This document shows, piece after piece, positions 45,222 through 53,943 of a stretch of DNA of 64,000 nt. Within the stretch, counting starts at the first letter, position 1, and every line of letters begins with the position of its first letter. The notes under the pieces were generated by a model, which worked only from the letters and a program-made list of their open reading frames with translations, was not told where the DNA came from and did not search any database. Position numbers and translations under genes: made by a program. The DNA is from Priestia filamentosa (GTDB lineage: Bacteria; Bacillota; Bacilli; Bacillales; Bacillaceae_H): the NCBI RefSeq assembly GCF_900177535.1, contig NZ_FXAJ01000002.1:186001-250000 (forward strand), given 5' to 3'.

Positions 45222-45620
45222 ATGGAAGCACATTTTAACATGAAAAACACTCTTATGGAAAGTCTAGGGATAGAAATTTTAGAAGTAAAAGAAAACGGGA
45301 CATGTATAGCAAAGATGCCTGTTGACGAAAGAACACATCAACCGTTCGGTTTTCTACATGGTGGAGCTTCTGTAGCTCTTGCTGAAACAGTTGCAAGTCT
45401 TGGGGCCGCAAGTTTAGTTGACCTTAAGGAAAAAGCGGTTTTTGGACAAGAAATTAATGCAAACCATATTCGCTCTAAACAAAGTGGCTTTGTAACAGGA
45501 ATAGCATCTGTTATTCACCAAGGCCGGACAAGCATGGTATATGAGATTCGGATTGTTGATGAAGAAGAAAAACTGATTTCAATCTCAAGATGTACGATTG
45601 CGGTTGTTGATAAACGCTAA
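45222..45620 (+). CDS. Hotdog-fold PaaI/YdiI-type acyl-CoA thioesterase
   Basis: A 132-residue hotdog thioesterase. The catalytic block FGFLHGGASVALAETVAS contains the HGG turn and the Glu nucleophile/base of the PaaI/MenI group, and INANHIRSK is the usual CoA-side block. ATG 45222 follows GGAGG. An in-frame ATG at 45108 lies in the preceding terminator and is rejected. Could hydrolyse DHNA-CoA (menaquinone) or other acyl-CoAs. Confidence 0.88.
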   Translation: MEAHFNMKNTLMESLGIEILEVKENGTCIAKMPVDERTHQPFGFLHGGASVALAETVASLGAASLVDLKEKAVFGQEINANHIRSKQSGFVTGIASVIHQGRTSMVYEIRIVDEEEKLISISRCTIAVVDKR

Positions 45621-45662
45621 AAAACATCCTTTAAGTCTTAGTGCTTAAAGGATGTTTTTTTT
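45621..45662 (+). terminator. Terminator of the thioesterase gene
   Basis: 15-bp perfect stem 45621-45635 with 45644-45658, 8-nt loop, T-run. Confidence 0.9.
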
Positions 45663-45664
45663 GA

Positions 45665-45714
45665 AACAAAATGAGACAAAGTGACACAAACGTGTCATTT
45701 TGTCTCATTTTGTT
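45665..45714 (+). promoter_or_regulatory. 23-bp inverted repeat, putative AcoR enhancer site
   Basis: Arms 45665-45687 and 45692-45714 match as inverted copies with one mismatch, around AAAC. Each arm holds TGAGACA and TGACAC boxes. It lies about 45-95 bp upstream of the sigma-54 promoter, where an enhancer-binding protein would sit. A further half copy GTGAGACAG follows at 45724-45732. Confidence 0.7.
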
Positions 45715-45759
45715 AGAAGGAAAGTGAGACAGAAAGCTTATAAAACAACATTCTTTTTT

Positions 45760-45775
45760 TGGCATGCTTCTTGCA
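45760..45775 (+). promoter_or_regulatory. Sigma-54 (SigL) promoter of acoABCL
   Basis: TGGCAT-N5-TTGCA with GG (45761-45762) and GC (45773-45774) 10 bp apart, the invariant -24/-12 spacing. It lies 38 bp upstream of acoA. Confidence 0.9.
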
Positions 45776-45812
45776 TCTATGTATAGAGAGATATTAAAAA
45801 GGAGGCTGTACA

Positions 45813-46805
45813 ATGAAAATGACGGAGCAAAATCAAAAACACCTTTCTTGGGAAAAAGCAACATGGATGTATCAGAAGATGGTTGAAATTCGCAAGTTTG
45901 AAGATAAAGTTCATGAAATCTTCGCACGAGGCGTTCTACCTGGATTTGTTCATTTATATGCAGGGGAAGAAGCTATTGCAGTTGGAATGTGCGCTCATTT
46001 AACAGATAAGGACAGCATTACAAGCACACATAGAGGGCATGGACATTGCATTGCAAAAGGATGCGATCTTGACGGGATGATGGCCGAGCTTTTCGGGAAA
46101 ATTTCGGGTCTTTGTAAAGGAAAAGGAGGATCAATGCATATTGCAGATTTAGATAAAGGGATGCTTGGAGCAAACGGAATTGTTGGGGGAGGATTCCCGC
46201 TTGCGTGTGGGTCTGCATTAACAGCAAAATATAAAAAGACAAAAGATGTAAGCGTTTGCTTTTTTGGGGATGGAGCTAATAATGAAGGAACATTTCATGA
46301 AGGAATCAATTTAGCAGCTGTGTGGAAATTACCTGTTATCTTCGTTGCTGAAAACAACGGGTATGGGGAAGCAACCCCTTTTGAATCTGCTTCAAGCTGC
46401 TCGACAATTGCAGAAAGAGCAACATCATACAACATCCCAGGTATACGAGTTGATGGAAAAGACATTTTAGCTGTTTATAAAGCAGCAGAAGAAGCAGTTC
46501 AAAGAGCCCGTAACGGAGAAGGCCCAACTCTCATTGAATGTGTGACATATAGAAATTATGGTCATTTTGAAGGGGATGCTCAAACCTATAAGAAAAAAGA
46601 AGATCGAGAAGAGCATTTACAAGAACGTGATGCAATTGCTTTGTTTAAAAACTATCTTACTTCAGAAGAAATTGTTAAAGAACAAGAGCTTAATAACATT
46701 GATGAAAGAGTAGAAGAAGCCGTCTCAAGAGCAGTTGAACTTGCTGAAAACAGTGAGTATCCAGATAAAAATGAATTGTTTAAAGACGTATATGTTTCAT
46801 ATTAA
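45813..46805 (+). CDS. acoA: Acetoin dehydrogenase E1 component, alpha subunit
   Basis: A 330-residue thiamine-diphosphate subunit of the acetoin dehydrogenase complex, which splits acetoin to acetaldehyde and acetyl-CoA. The ThDP/Mg motif FGDGANNEGTFHEGINLA with ENN is intact, and STHRGHGH and KGGSMHI are typical E1-alpha loops. Good AGGAGG site. First gene of acoABCL behind a sigma-54 promoter. Confidence 0.95.
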   Translation: MKMTEQNQKHLSWEKATWMYQKMVEIRKFEDKVHEIFARGVLPGFVHLYAGEEAIAVGMCAHLTDKDSITSTHRGHGHCIAKGCDLDGMMAELFGKISGLCKGKGGSMHIADLDKGMLGANGIVGGGFPLACGSALTAKYKKTKDVSVCFFGDGANNEGTFHEGINLAAVWKLPVIFVAENNGYGEATPFESASSCSTIAERATSYNIPGIRVDGKDILAVYKAAEEAVQRARNGEGPTLIECVTYRNYGHFEGDAQTYKKKEDREEHLQERDAIALFKNYLTSEEIVKEQELNNIDERVEEAVSRAVELAENSEYPDKNELFKDVYVSY

Positions 46806-46820
46806 AAGGAGGAGAGAAAA

Positions 46821-47855
46821 ATGAGCAGACAACTAACAATGTCAAAAGCGATTAATGAAGCACTTCAGCTTGCAATGAGGAAGGATAGAGACGTTATCAT
46901 GCTTGGAGAGGATATTGCAGGAGGTGGAGGAGTTGACCATCTTCAAGATGATGAGGCATGGGGAGGCGTGCTTGGGGTTACAAAAGGACTTGTTCAAGAG
47001 TTTGGGAGAGATCGAGTGTTAGATACCCCGATTTCAGAAGCGGGATATGTTGGAGCAGCAATGGGGGCAGCTGCGACTGGACTTAGGCCTGTTGCAGAGC
47101 TTATGTTTAACGATTTTATCGGATGTTGTCTTGATCAAGTGTTAAATCAGGGGGCGAAGTTTCGCTACATGTTTGGGGGAAAAGCAAAAGTCCCTGTTAC
47201 AATTCGCACAACACATGGAGCAGGATTTCGAGCAGCAGCGCAGCATTCTCAAAGCTTATATGCTTTATTTACAAGCATTCCAGGAATTAAAGTTGTTGTT
47301 CCTTCTTCTCCATATGATGCAAAAGGATTGTTGTTGTCAGCAATTGAAGATGATGATCCTGTTATTTTCTTTGAAGATAAAATTTTGTATAACGCAAAAG
47401 GAGAAGTTCCTGAAGGATATTACACAATTCCACTTGGCAAAGCAGACATTAAGCGAGAAGGAAGCGATTTAACAATTGTTGCAATTGGAAAGCAAGTTGG
47501 CACAGCACTAACAGCGGCAGCGCAGCTTTCAAAACGCGGCATTGAAGCAGAAGTCGTTGATCCACGTAGCCTCTCACCACTTGATTCTACAACAATTCTT
47601 TCTTCTGTTGAAAAAACAAACCGCCTTATTGTTGTTGATGAAGCAAGCCCACGATGCAGCATTGCAACAGACATTGCAGCACTTGTAGCAGATGAAGCTT
47701 TTGATATGTTAGATGCACCAATTAAGCGGATTACAGGACCACACACACCTGTTCCATTTTCGCCACCTCTAGAAGATGAATACTTACCAACGCCAGAGAA
47801 AATTATTAAAGTTGTATCAGAACTGATTGGAGACAAGTCTCTTCTAAATGTATAA
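46821..47855 (+). CDS. acoB: Acetoin dehydrogenase E1 component, beta subunit
   Basis: A 344-residue transketolase-like beta subunit. Blocks: MLGEDIAGGGGVD, VLDTPISEAGYVGAAMGAA, AELMFNDFIG and VVPSSPYDAKGLL. It forms the alpha2beta2 E1 with AcoA. Starts 15 bases after acoA with AGGAGG. Confidence 0.95.
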   Translation: MSRQLTMSKAINEALQLAMRKDRDVIMLGEDIAGGGGVDHLQDDEAWGGVLGVTKGLVQEFGRDRVLDTPISEAGYVGAAMGAAATGLRPVAELMFNDFIGCCLDQVLNQGAKFRYMFGGKAKVPVTIRTTHGAGFRAAAQHSQSLYALFTSIPGIKVVVPSSPYDAKGLLLSAIEDDDPVIFFEDKILYNAKGEVPEGYYTIPLGKADIKREGSDLTIVAIGKQVGTALTAAAQLSKRGIEAEVVDPRSLSPLDSTTILSSVEKTNRLIVVDEASPRCSIATDIAALVADEAFDMLDAPIKRITGPHTPVPFSPPLEDEYLPTPEKIIKVVSELIGDKSLLNV

Positions 47856-47875
47856 GAAAAAAGGGGGAAAAGAAA

Positions 47876-49084
47876 ATGGCAGTTGAAGTTGTCATGCCAA
47901 AGCTCGGAATGGCGATGAAAGAAGGAATAATATCCTCTTGGAATAAAAAAGTAGGGGATAAAGTGACAAAAGGAGAGCCTGTTGCGAGCATTAACTCCGA
48001 GAAAATTGAGATGGAAGTGGAAGCGCCAAGTGACGGAGTCTTATTAGATATTAAAGTTGAAGAAGAGGAAGGGGTTCCTCCAGGTACTGTTATTTGCTAC
48101 ATTGGAGAACTGAATGAACAAATTGCCCCTAAAAAAGATAAAGAAACGAAGTGTCTTTCTTTATCTTCTTCAAAAGAGGAAGTGGCAGCAACAGTTGCTA
48201 TAGAAGAACGTCCTATAAAAAAGAATCGTCTTAAAATTTCACCTGTTGCTAAAAAGATAGCATTAGCTTCTGGACTTGACATTGACACTATACAAGGAAG
48301 CGGTCCAGGAGGTCGCATTACAAAAGTTGATGTTGAAAAAGAATTGAAAAAGCAAGGTGAAAAAGAGGAAGAGAGCAGAGAAGAAGGGAGAGAAGAACGA
48401 ACAAAAATACCTTTAGCAGGAATGAGAAAAGTAATTGCTGAACGTATGAAAAGCAGTTTATTAAACAGTGCCCAGCTTACAATTACGATGAAAGCAGATG
48501 TTACAAATCTTGTTAAACTAAGAGAGGAAGTAAAACAATCCTTTGAAAAAAGAGGAGAAGAAAAGCTTTCTCTGAATAACTTTATTGTGCGAGCTACTGT
48601 TTTATCGTTAGAAAAACATAGAGAAATGAACAGCAGCTACGATGAGGAAGGCATTATTTATCATGAAGGTGTACACGTTGGAATTGCTGTTGCTATTAAA
48701 GATGGCTTACTTGTTCCTGTTGTAAGAAATGCCGAAAAGCTTTCCCTAGTGGAAACAGCGACAACGATTAGAAAACTCTCTTCTTCAGTTCGACAAGGAG
48801 AGATGGATGGAATTGAAATGACAGGGTCGACCTTTACAGTGACAAACCTTAGTGCATACGGAGTAGAATTCTTTACTCCTATTTTAAACCCACCAGAAAC
48901 AGGAATTCTTGGGGTTGGGGCAGTTGAGCAAGTTCCAATGTATAAAGGAGCAGAACTTCAAAAGTGCAGCATGCTACCACTTAGTTTAACATTTGATCAT
49001 CGTGTTGTAGATGGAGCACCCGCTGCGGAGTTTTTACAAACCATTAAGGGGTATTTAGAAGACCCAATTGCAATCCTTTTATAG
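47876..49084 (+). CDS. acoC: Acetoin dehydrogenase E2 component (dihydrolipoyl acetyltransferase)
   Basis: A 402-residue E2. The N-terminal lipoyl domain (1-77) has [13 protein letters not shown] with the lipoylated Lys. The E1/E3-binding domain (about 118-155) has ISPVAKKIA and GSGPGGRI. After a Glu/Lys/Arg-rich linker, the acyltransferase domain ends with [11 protein letters not shown], whose His and Asp are catalytic. Follows acoB by 20 bases. Confidence 0.95.
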   Translation: MAVEVVMPKLGMAMKEGIISSWNKKVGDKVTKGEPVASINSEKIEMEVEAPSDGVLLDIKVEEEEGVPPGTVICYIGELNEQIAPKKDKETKCLSLSSSKEEVAATVAIEERPIKKNRLKISPVAKKIALASGLDIDTIQGSGPGGRITKVDVEKELKKQGEKEEESREEGREERTKIPLAGMRKVIAERMKSSLLNSAQLTITMKADVTNLVKLREEVKQSFEKRGEEKLSLNNFIVRATVLSLEKHREMNSSYDEEGIIYHEGVHVGIAVAIKDGLLVPVVRNAEKLSLVETATTIRKLSSSVRQGEMDGIEMTGSTFTVTNLSAYGVEFFTPILNPPETGILGVGAVEQVPMYKGAELQKCSMLPLSLTFDHRVVDGAPAAEFLQTIKGYLEDPIAILL

Positions 49085-49095
49085 GAGGAAAAAAC

Positions 49096-50475
49096 ATGTC
49101 AACATTAGTTGTAATTGGAGGAGGCCCTGCTGGCTATGTTGCAGCAATTAAAGCTTCCTCACTCGGAAAAAAGGTGATATTAGTTGAAGAAAAGGATCTT
49201 GGAGGTACGTGCTTAAATGAAGGATGTATGCCAACAAAATCCTTACTCGAGAGTGCTTTAACATATGAAAAAGTAAAGAAAGCAGGACGCTTTGGTATAG
49301 AAATTTCAAATGAAGCCACTGTTAATTGGAGTGGGGTGCAGGCTTATAAGCATGGTGTTGTTCATCAGCTTATGCAAGGGATTAAATATTTAATGAAGAA
49401 AAATAAAATTAACGTTATGAATGGAAGAGCTTCTTTCATCAGTCATAATCGAGTAAGAGTGCAAAAAGAGAACAGTGTTGACGAAATAGAAGGAACCGAG
49501 TTTATTATTGCTGCAGGATCTGCTCCTGTGTCTTTACCGTTTGCTCCATTTGATGGAGATTGGATAATCCATAGCGGGCAAGCAATGTCGCTTTCAATAC
49601 TTCCATCTTCTCTAATTATCGTTGGAGGAGGGGTTATTGGATGTGAGTTTGCTAGTATTTATAGCCGTCTTGGAACAAAAGTAACCATTATTGAAGGGAG
49701 TCCAACCCTTCTTCCACATGAAGATAAAGATATTTCAGCTCTTTTACATGAAAAGCTTGCAGAAGATGGAGTAGAAATTTATACAAATACTCGCTTAGAA
49801 AGTGTAGAGAAAAAAGCTAAAAAAGTCAGTTTTATAACAAGTGAGGGAAGATATGAAGAAAGACAAGGTGATTATGTACTTGTTTCTGTCGGAAGAAAGC
49901 CAAAAACAAGTGATCTTTGCCTAGAGAGAGCCGGAGTAGTATTTACGGATGAAGGAGTTATTGTAAATGAACACATGCAAACAAGTGTCCCAAACATTTA
50001 TGCATGTGGAGATATTATAGGAGGTATTCAGCTAGCACACGTTGCTTTCCATGAAGGAGCAGTTGCAGCACTCCATGCATGTGGAGAGAAGACTAAAGTG
50101 AATTATCGGGCAGTGCCTCGGTGTGTCTATACATTTCCAGAGGTAGCAAGTGTCGGATTTACAGAAAGAGAAGCAAGAGAAGTATATGATAGAGTAAAAG
50201 TTGGAGAGTTTTCATTTGGGGGAAACGGAAAAGCCCTTATTACAGGTGAGCCATTTGGAAAAGTAAAAGTAATGATAGAAGAAGAGTTCAATGAGATTAT
50301 TGGCCTTTCTATTATTGGGCCAAAAGCAACAGAGCTCATTGGGCAAGGAACAGTAATGATTCATAGTGAACTAACAATAGATGTAATGGAAGATTTTATT
50401 GCTGCTCATCCAACACTTTCAGAAGCTATTCATGAAGCGCTCTTGAACACGACAGGAAGTGCTGTACATGCTTAA
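49096..50475 (+). CDS. acoL: Acetoin dehydrogenase E3 component (dihydrolipoyl dehydrogenase)
   Basis: A 459-residue flavoprotein. FAD-binding VIGGGPAGYVAA, redox disulfide GGTCLNEGCMPTK, NAD-binding IVGGGVIGCEFA, and C-terminal His-Glu block AAHPTLSEAIHEA. Reoxidises the lipoyl arm of AcoC with NAD+. Last gene of the operon, 11 bases after acoC. Confidence 0.95.
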   Translation: MSTLVVIGGGPAGYVAAIKASSLGKKVILVEEKDLGGTCLNEGCMPTKSLLESALTYEKVKKAGRFGIEISNEATVNWSGVQAYKHGVVHQLMQGIKYLMKKNKINVMNGRASFISHNRVRVQKENSVDEIEGTEFIIAAGSAPVSLPFAPFDGDWIIHSGQAMSLSILPSSLIIVGGGVIGCEFASIYSRLGTKVTIIEGSPTLLPHEDKDISALLHEKLAEDGVEIYTNTRLESVEKKAKKVSFITSEGRYEERQGDYVLVSVGRKPKTSDLCLERAGVVFTDEGVIVNEHMQTSVPNIYACGDIIGGIQLAHVAFHEGAVAALHACGEKTKVNYRAVPRCVYTFPEVASVGFTEREAREVYDRVKVGEFSFGGNGKALITGEPFGKVKVMIEEEFNEIIGLSIIGPKATELIGQGTVMIHSELTIDVMEDFIAAHPTLSEAIHEALLNTTGSAVHA

Positions 50476-50485
50476 AAAAGGATAG

Positions 50486-50516
50486 AATGGACTGCTGTTA
50501 ACAGCAGTCCATTTTC
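50486..50516 (+). terminator. Terminator of acoABCL
   Basis: Perfect 12-bp stem 50486-50497 with 50502-50513, TTAA loop, short T-rich tail. Confidence 0.82.
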
Positions 50517-50533
50517 TTATAATATAGACTATA

Positions 50534-50562
50534 TTGAAAACGCTTTCCAAAACTTCTATAAT
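50534..50562 (+). promoter_or_regulatory. acoR promoter with overlapping cre site
   Basis: TTGAAA (50534-50539), 17-bp spacer, TATAAT (50557-50562). A catabolite-responsive element, 50535-50548 (TGAAAACGCTTTCC), matches the cre consensus at all but the last base and covers the -35, which predicts CcpA repression of acoR by glucose. Confidence 0.8.
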
Positions 50563-50651
50563 AAAAGAATAATACATGATTAAAGGATGAAATCAACTTT
50601 CTAGAGCAGGCACCTTTCTTATGTAAAACAACGATTATAGGAGAGGATTTA

Positions 50652-52502
50652 ATGATAGAGGGAAGTTTTTCTTTAAATATGTGGGAGCGTTTTATAAAAG
50701 AAGGCATACTAGAAGAAAGTCGTCTAAATAAAAGAATTATAGAGTCTTGGTATCGGTGTAGAAGTGAAGAAGTAAATCCGAATTTAAAAGTTGGACAGCA
50801 CGTCTTAAATCAAGAACAGTTAGAAAAACAACGACGCAAAAATTCTTTTTTAATTCATGCAGCCCTACCATATATGAATAAAATAGAAAAGTTTATTCAG
50901 GAAACAAGTATGGTTTCGCTGTTAATCGATGCACAAGGCTATATTTTATCAATGAATGGAGCTCAGCACGTTTTAGAAAAAGCAAGGGAAATTAATTTTA
51001 CTGAAGGGTCATGCTGGACAGAGAAAGAAGTCGGGACAAATGCAATTGGCACAGCTCTTCAAAATAAGGAAGCAATGATGGTGACAGGAGCTGAACACTA
51101 TGCAAAAGCTTCCCATGAATGGAGCTGCTCTTCAGCTGTTATAAGAGGAGGAGCGGGAGAAGTTCTTGGTGTTTTTAATATTTCGTGTCCTGCTGAGTAT
51201 GCTCATCAGTCTATGATTGTAACTGCTACTTCAGCAGCCTATATGATTGAAAAAGCACAAATACACCTAAAAAGGGAAGAAGAGATAGCGCTTTTACACA
51301 ACACAATGGAATGGATGGAAAGCGAGCGTCCGCTTATTGTTTGCACAAATAACGGAAACGTCGTAGGAGCAAGCAAAGGCGTAAGGGAAAAGATGGGGAA
51401 CTGGGCTGAGATGTCAAAGGCAAGTTTATTAAATGAAGGGTATGATGTACAGTTTGAAGTTCCTGTATTCTCGAAAAATCGGTTGACGGCTATTGGATAT
51501 ATTGCCTATTTAACACCTAAAAGATATAAAAATAGAGAAGATTCATTTTTTGTTTCCGCACCTTTTATATTTAATGGCGCAAAAAGCGTCAGTAAAGCTT
51601 TTCAACATACTCTAACAGAGGCAAAGTGTGCTGCACCAACAGAGGCAAGTGTTTACCTTTCTGGTGAAACAGGGGCAGGGAAAGAAATGGTTGCAAAAGC
51701 AATTCATGAAAACAGCGGACGAAAAAAGGGGCCTTTTATTGCATTAAACTGTGGAGCTCTTCCAAAAAATTTACTTGAAAGTGAGCTTTTTGGATATGAA
51801 GAAGGAGCATTTACAGGAGCAAAGCGAGGAGGATATAAAGGGAAATTTCAGCAAGCGAGCGGCGGGACGCTATTTTTAGATGAAATTGGTGACTTACCTT
51901 TTATGATGCAAATCGCTCTTTTACGTGTTTTGCAAGAACGTATTGTTACTCCTCTTGGAAGTGAGGAGGAAAAGCCCATTGACGTTCGAATTATTACAGC
52001 AACACACCAAGACTTAAAAGCTCTTGTTGAGCAAGGAAAGTTTCGGGAAGATTTATATTATAGACTTCATATTTATCCAGTCCATGTTCCATCACTACGA
52101 AGTCGAAAAGAAGATATCCCACATCTCGTTCAGTATTTTTGTGAAAGATATAAATGGCATGTAACTTTATCTCCTCTTTTTTTTAAGAAACTTGCTCACT
52201 ATGATTGGCCAGGCAATATACGTGAACTGTTTAATATACTTCATCGAGTTAAAATTGTGGAAGAAGCAAAAGGAGAGGGAGTAGAAAACATTTTAGACAA
52301 TATTCTATTGGACTCGCTTTCTTCGTCTTCTGAAAGAGAAGAAAAGGAACTTCCCTCTCTTTCATTTCGAGAAGAAATTCAAAAAGAGAAAATGAAGACA
52401 GCACTTCAGGAAACAAATGGAAACATTACGCTTGCCGCAAAATTAATCAATGTCCCGCGCAGCACGTTTTATAGACGTCTTCAAAAATATAATCTCCATT
52501 AA
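50652..52502 (+). CDS. acoR: Sigma-54-dependent activator of acetoin catabolism
   Basis: A 616-residue enhancer-binding protein. N-terminal GAF-like sensor (about 70-200, with GTNAIGTAL), AAA+ domain (about 300-530) with Walker A GETGAGKE, sigma-54 contact loop GAFTGA, Walker [14 protein letters not shown], and a C-terminal Fis-type HTH ([23 protein letters not shown] region). Expected to bind the 45665-45714 repeat and drive acoABCL when acetoin is present. Confidence 0.93.
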   Translation: MIEGSFSLNMWERFIKEGILEESRLNKRIIESWYRCRSEEVNPNLKVGQHVLNQEQLEKQRRKNSFLIHAALPYMNKIEKFIQETSMVSLLIDAQGYILSMNGAQHVLEKAREINFTEGSCWTEKEVGTNAIGTALQNKEAMMVTGAEHYAKASHEWSCSSAVIRGGAGEVLGVFNISCPAEYAHQSMIVTATSAAYMIEKAQIHLKREEEIALLHNTMEWMESERPLIVCTNNGNVVGASKGVREKMGNWAEMSKASLLNEGYDVQFEVPVFSKNRLTAIGYIAYLTPKRYKNREDSFFVSAPFIFNGAKSVSKAFQHTLTEAKCAAPTEASVYLSGETGAGKEMVAKAIHENSGRKKGPFIALNCGALPKNLLESELFGYEEGAFTGAKRGGYKGKFQQASGGTLFLDEIGDLPFMMQIALLRVLQERIVTPLGSEEEKPIDVRIITATHQDLKALVEQGKFREDLYYRLHIYPVHVPSLRSRKEDIPHLVQYFCERYKWHVTLSPLFFKKLAHYDWPGNIRELFNILHRVKIVEEAKGEGVENILDNILLDSLSSSSEREEKELPSLSFREEIQKEKMKTALQETNGNITLAAKLINVPRSTFYRRLQKYNLH

Positions 52503-52533
52503 AAAAGTCAGGGGTAAAGTCCCTGACTTTTTT
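52501..52533. terminator. Bidirectional terminator between acoR and the puc urate genes
   Basis: 13-bp stem 52501-52513 with 52521-52533, 7-nt loop, A-run and T-run flanks for both strands. Confidence 0.9.
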
Positions 52534-52822
52534 TAGCTTCCACCATAAACTTGGTATCCCGAAGGAGAAGAGATTACGATAGTGTTGTATGCTGTCATTG
52601 ATATAAAACCGTATAGAAACCTTGTTTAAAAAGGAAGGTGTCCCCCATATAACTTTCTTCATCTCGTTTTCGGTTAGAAGAGAAGATGAAAGCTGTCCAT
52701 CTTCGTTTGTGTGAGTTGTTTTCAATAATTCCCCATTACTATTATAAAGCTCAACTTTCACAAGACTTGTCGGTTTTCCACTTGTTAAATACTAAAATAT
52801 GTGTTGGTAGGTCAATACTCAC
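52533..52822 (-). pseudogene. pucM: Broken 5-hydroxyisourate hydrolase (transthyretin-like)
   Basis: Reading the minus strand from GTG 52822 (overlapping the uricase stop as GTGA) gives MSIDLPTHIL, then an extra base at 52789-52792 shifts the frame. The next frame gives LTSGKPTSLVKVELY, the family's N-terminal half. Near 52637-52660 about 16-18 codons covering the YELxFxVxDYF part are missing. At about 52595-52600 a second shift is needed to reach the family C-terminus SPSGYQVYGGS and its stop. An open frame starting at 52761 spans only part of this and ends off-frame. The protein cannot be functional as written. Confidence 0.85.
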
Positions 52823-53793
52823 TTTAAATTTGCTTTTTTCTCTTTTGAAGAGTTTGTTTTTAAATCTTCCTTGGTGACGGAGAATAGTTGAAAGCCAAAC
52901 GGTGGCTTTGGTTCTGTATATACTTTTCCTTTCTCACCTGGAATCTCTTCAACAACTGTCTCCCATGTATGGTTCTGAGATTGGAAGTTAACACTTTGTA
53001 ATTGTGGGAAACGCTCTAGTATACGGCAGCCGATCTGGTAAATTAAATTTTGGATCGATGGAGTTTCAAGTTCGTGAAAAACAGAAGAAGCAATGTCATG
53101 AACCTGTTCAGACGCAACGTAAAGTGATGGAGTTTCTCCTAGCGCATCTTTACTATTTTCATAGTTCCAGCCAATGTTTAAAAAGATGAAAAGAGGGCGG
53201 TTTCCGTCTTCTGGAAGTGTTGTATATTCATCACGAATAAATCCAACAAACGAATTGCCGCTTACTTTAATAAGCTGAAGATCACAGATTGAGCTTTCTC
53301 TACTTTCAACATTTATGTCTTGACCATGACGAATAAGATGAAGGGAAGAAACTGCTTTTTCGTTTCGTGAATGATTAAAGACAAGAGGGCTCTTTTTGAT
53401 TTCCTCATCCTCAAACATGTTTGCTTCTTGGAATGATAAATGTTCGCCGGTAAGTTTTACACTATCTATTTGGGAGTACTTAAGCAGAAAGGCTTTTCCA
53501 ACATAATCAAGGAATCCTTCCATTGTTGTGCCGCTGTATGATGCAAGATGCTGTTGAATAAAATTCTTCATAGAATCTGTTGCTACAACGAGCCGATTAT
53601 CTCCTTCTGTAAAAGAAGAAAGAAAAGCAGAGCCTCCAACTTCGACGCGAATATTAGCTCCAAATATAATATTAGAGCGTCCTGTGAAAGTTGATTCTGG
53701 AATTTCTTTAACACCTTTTAAAGGGGCCAAGTGCGTGCGATAAGCAAAAACGTCTCCTTTTCCATAAGCCATTATCCGGTTATTATTTTTCAT
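52819..53793 (-). CDS. pucL: Uricase (urate oxidase)
   Basis: A 324-residue cofactor-free uricase converting urate to 5-hydroxyisourate and H2O2. Tandem T-fold domains with family blocks YGKGDVFAYRT, VVATDSMKNFIQ, SGNSFVGFIRDEYTTLPEDGNRP-like stretch and FQSQNHTWE. The ATG at 53793 has AAGGAGAG nine bases upstream and is chosen. The frame stays open upstream to 53937 but an ATG at 53916 lacks a ribosome site. In B. subtilis PucL this uricase is fused behind an OHCU decarboxylase domain; here only remnants of that domain lie upstream. Confidence 0.9.
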   Translation of the reverse strand: MKNNNRIMAYGKGDVFAYRTHLAPLKGVKEIPESTFTGRSNIIFGANIRVEVGGSAFLSSFTEGDNRLVVATDSMKNFIQQHLASYSGTTMEGFLDYVGKAFLLKYSQIDSVKLTGEHLSFQEANMFEDEEIKKSPLVFNHSRNEKAVSSLHLIRHGQDINVESRESSICDLQLIKVSGNSFVGFIRDEYTTLPEDGNRPLFIFLNIGWNYENSKDALGETPSLYVASEQVHDIASSVFHELETPSIQNLIYQIGCRILERFPQLQSVNFQSQNHTWETVVEEIPGEKGKVYTEPKPPFGFQLFSVTKEDLKTNSSKEKKANLK

Positions 53794-53937
53794 CACCTTT
53801 ATCTCTCCTTTATTGGTCATGTAAACGAAATAGCGGGCAATTTTATATAGTTGATAAATCCGAGAAGCAACTAGTGGAGAATCCTCAAAGATATCGCTGA
53901 ATTTCTTCGTGATCATCTGTAAACTAAAGGAATCCGG
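53794..53937 (-). pseudogene. Remnant of the OHCU decarboxylase domain of PucL
   Basis: The in-frame 48 codons before uricase read FSDIFEDSPLVASR, like the domain's N-terminal FxxxFEHSxWVAER, joined directly to IYQLYKIARYF and NKGEIKV, like its last helix (IYRIARF, EKGE). The central region of about 110-120 residues, including the catalytic His, is absent. This looks like an internal in-frame deletion that kept both ends. Confidence 0.7.
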
Positions 53938-53943
53938 CGATAT

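Noticed and set aside
47420-47836. 138-codon minus-strand frame inside acoB
   Set aside because: Shadow of a strongly conserved gene, with no start signals.
52447-52761. 104-codon open frame on the minus strand taken as a complete gene
   Set aside because: It is only the middle of the broken pucM: the family N-terminus and C-terminus lie in other frames, and the last 30 codons run through the terminator into acoR.
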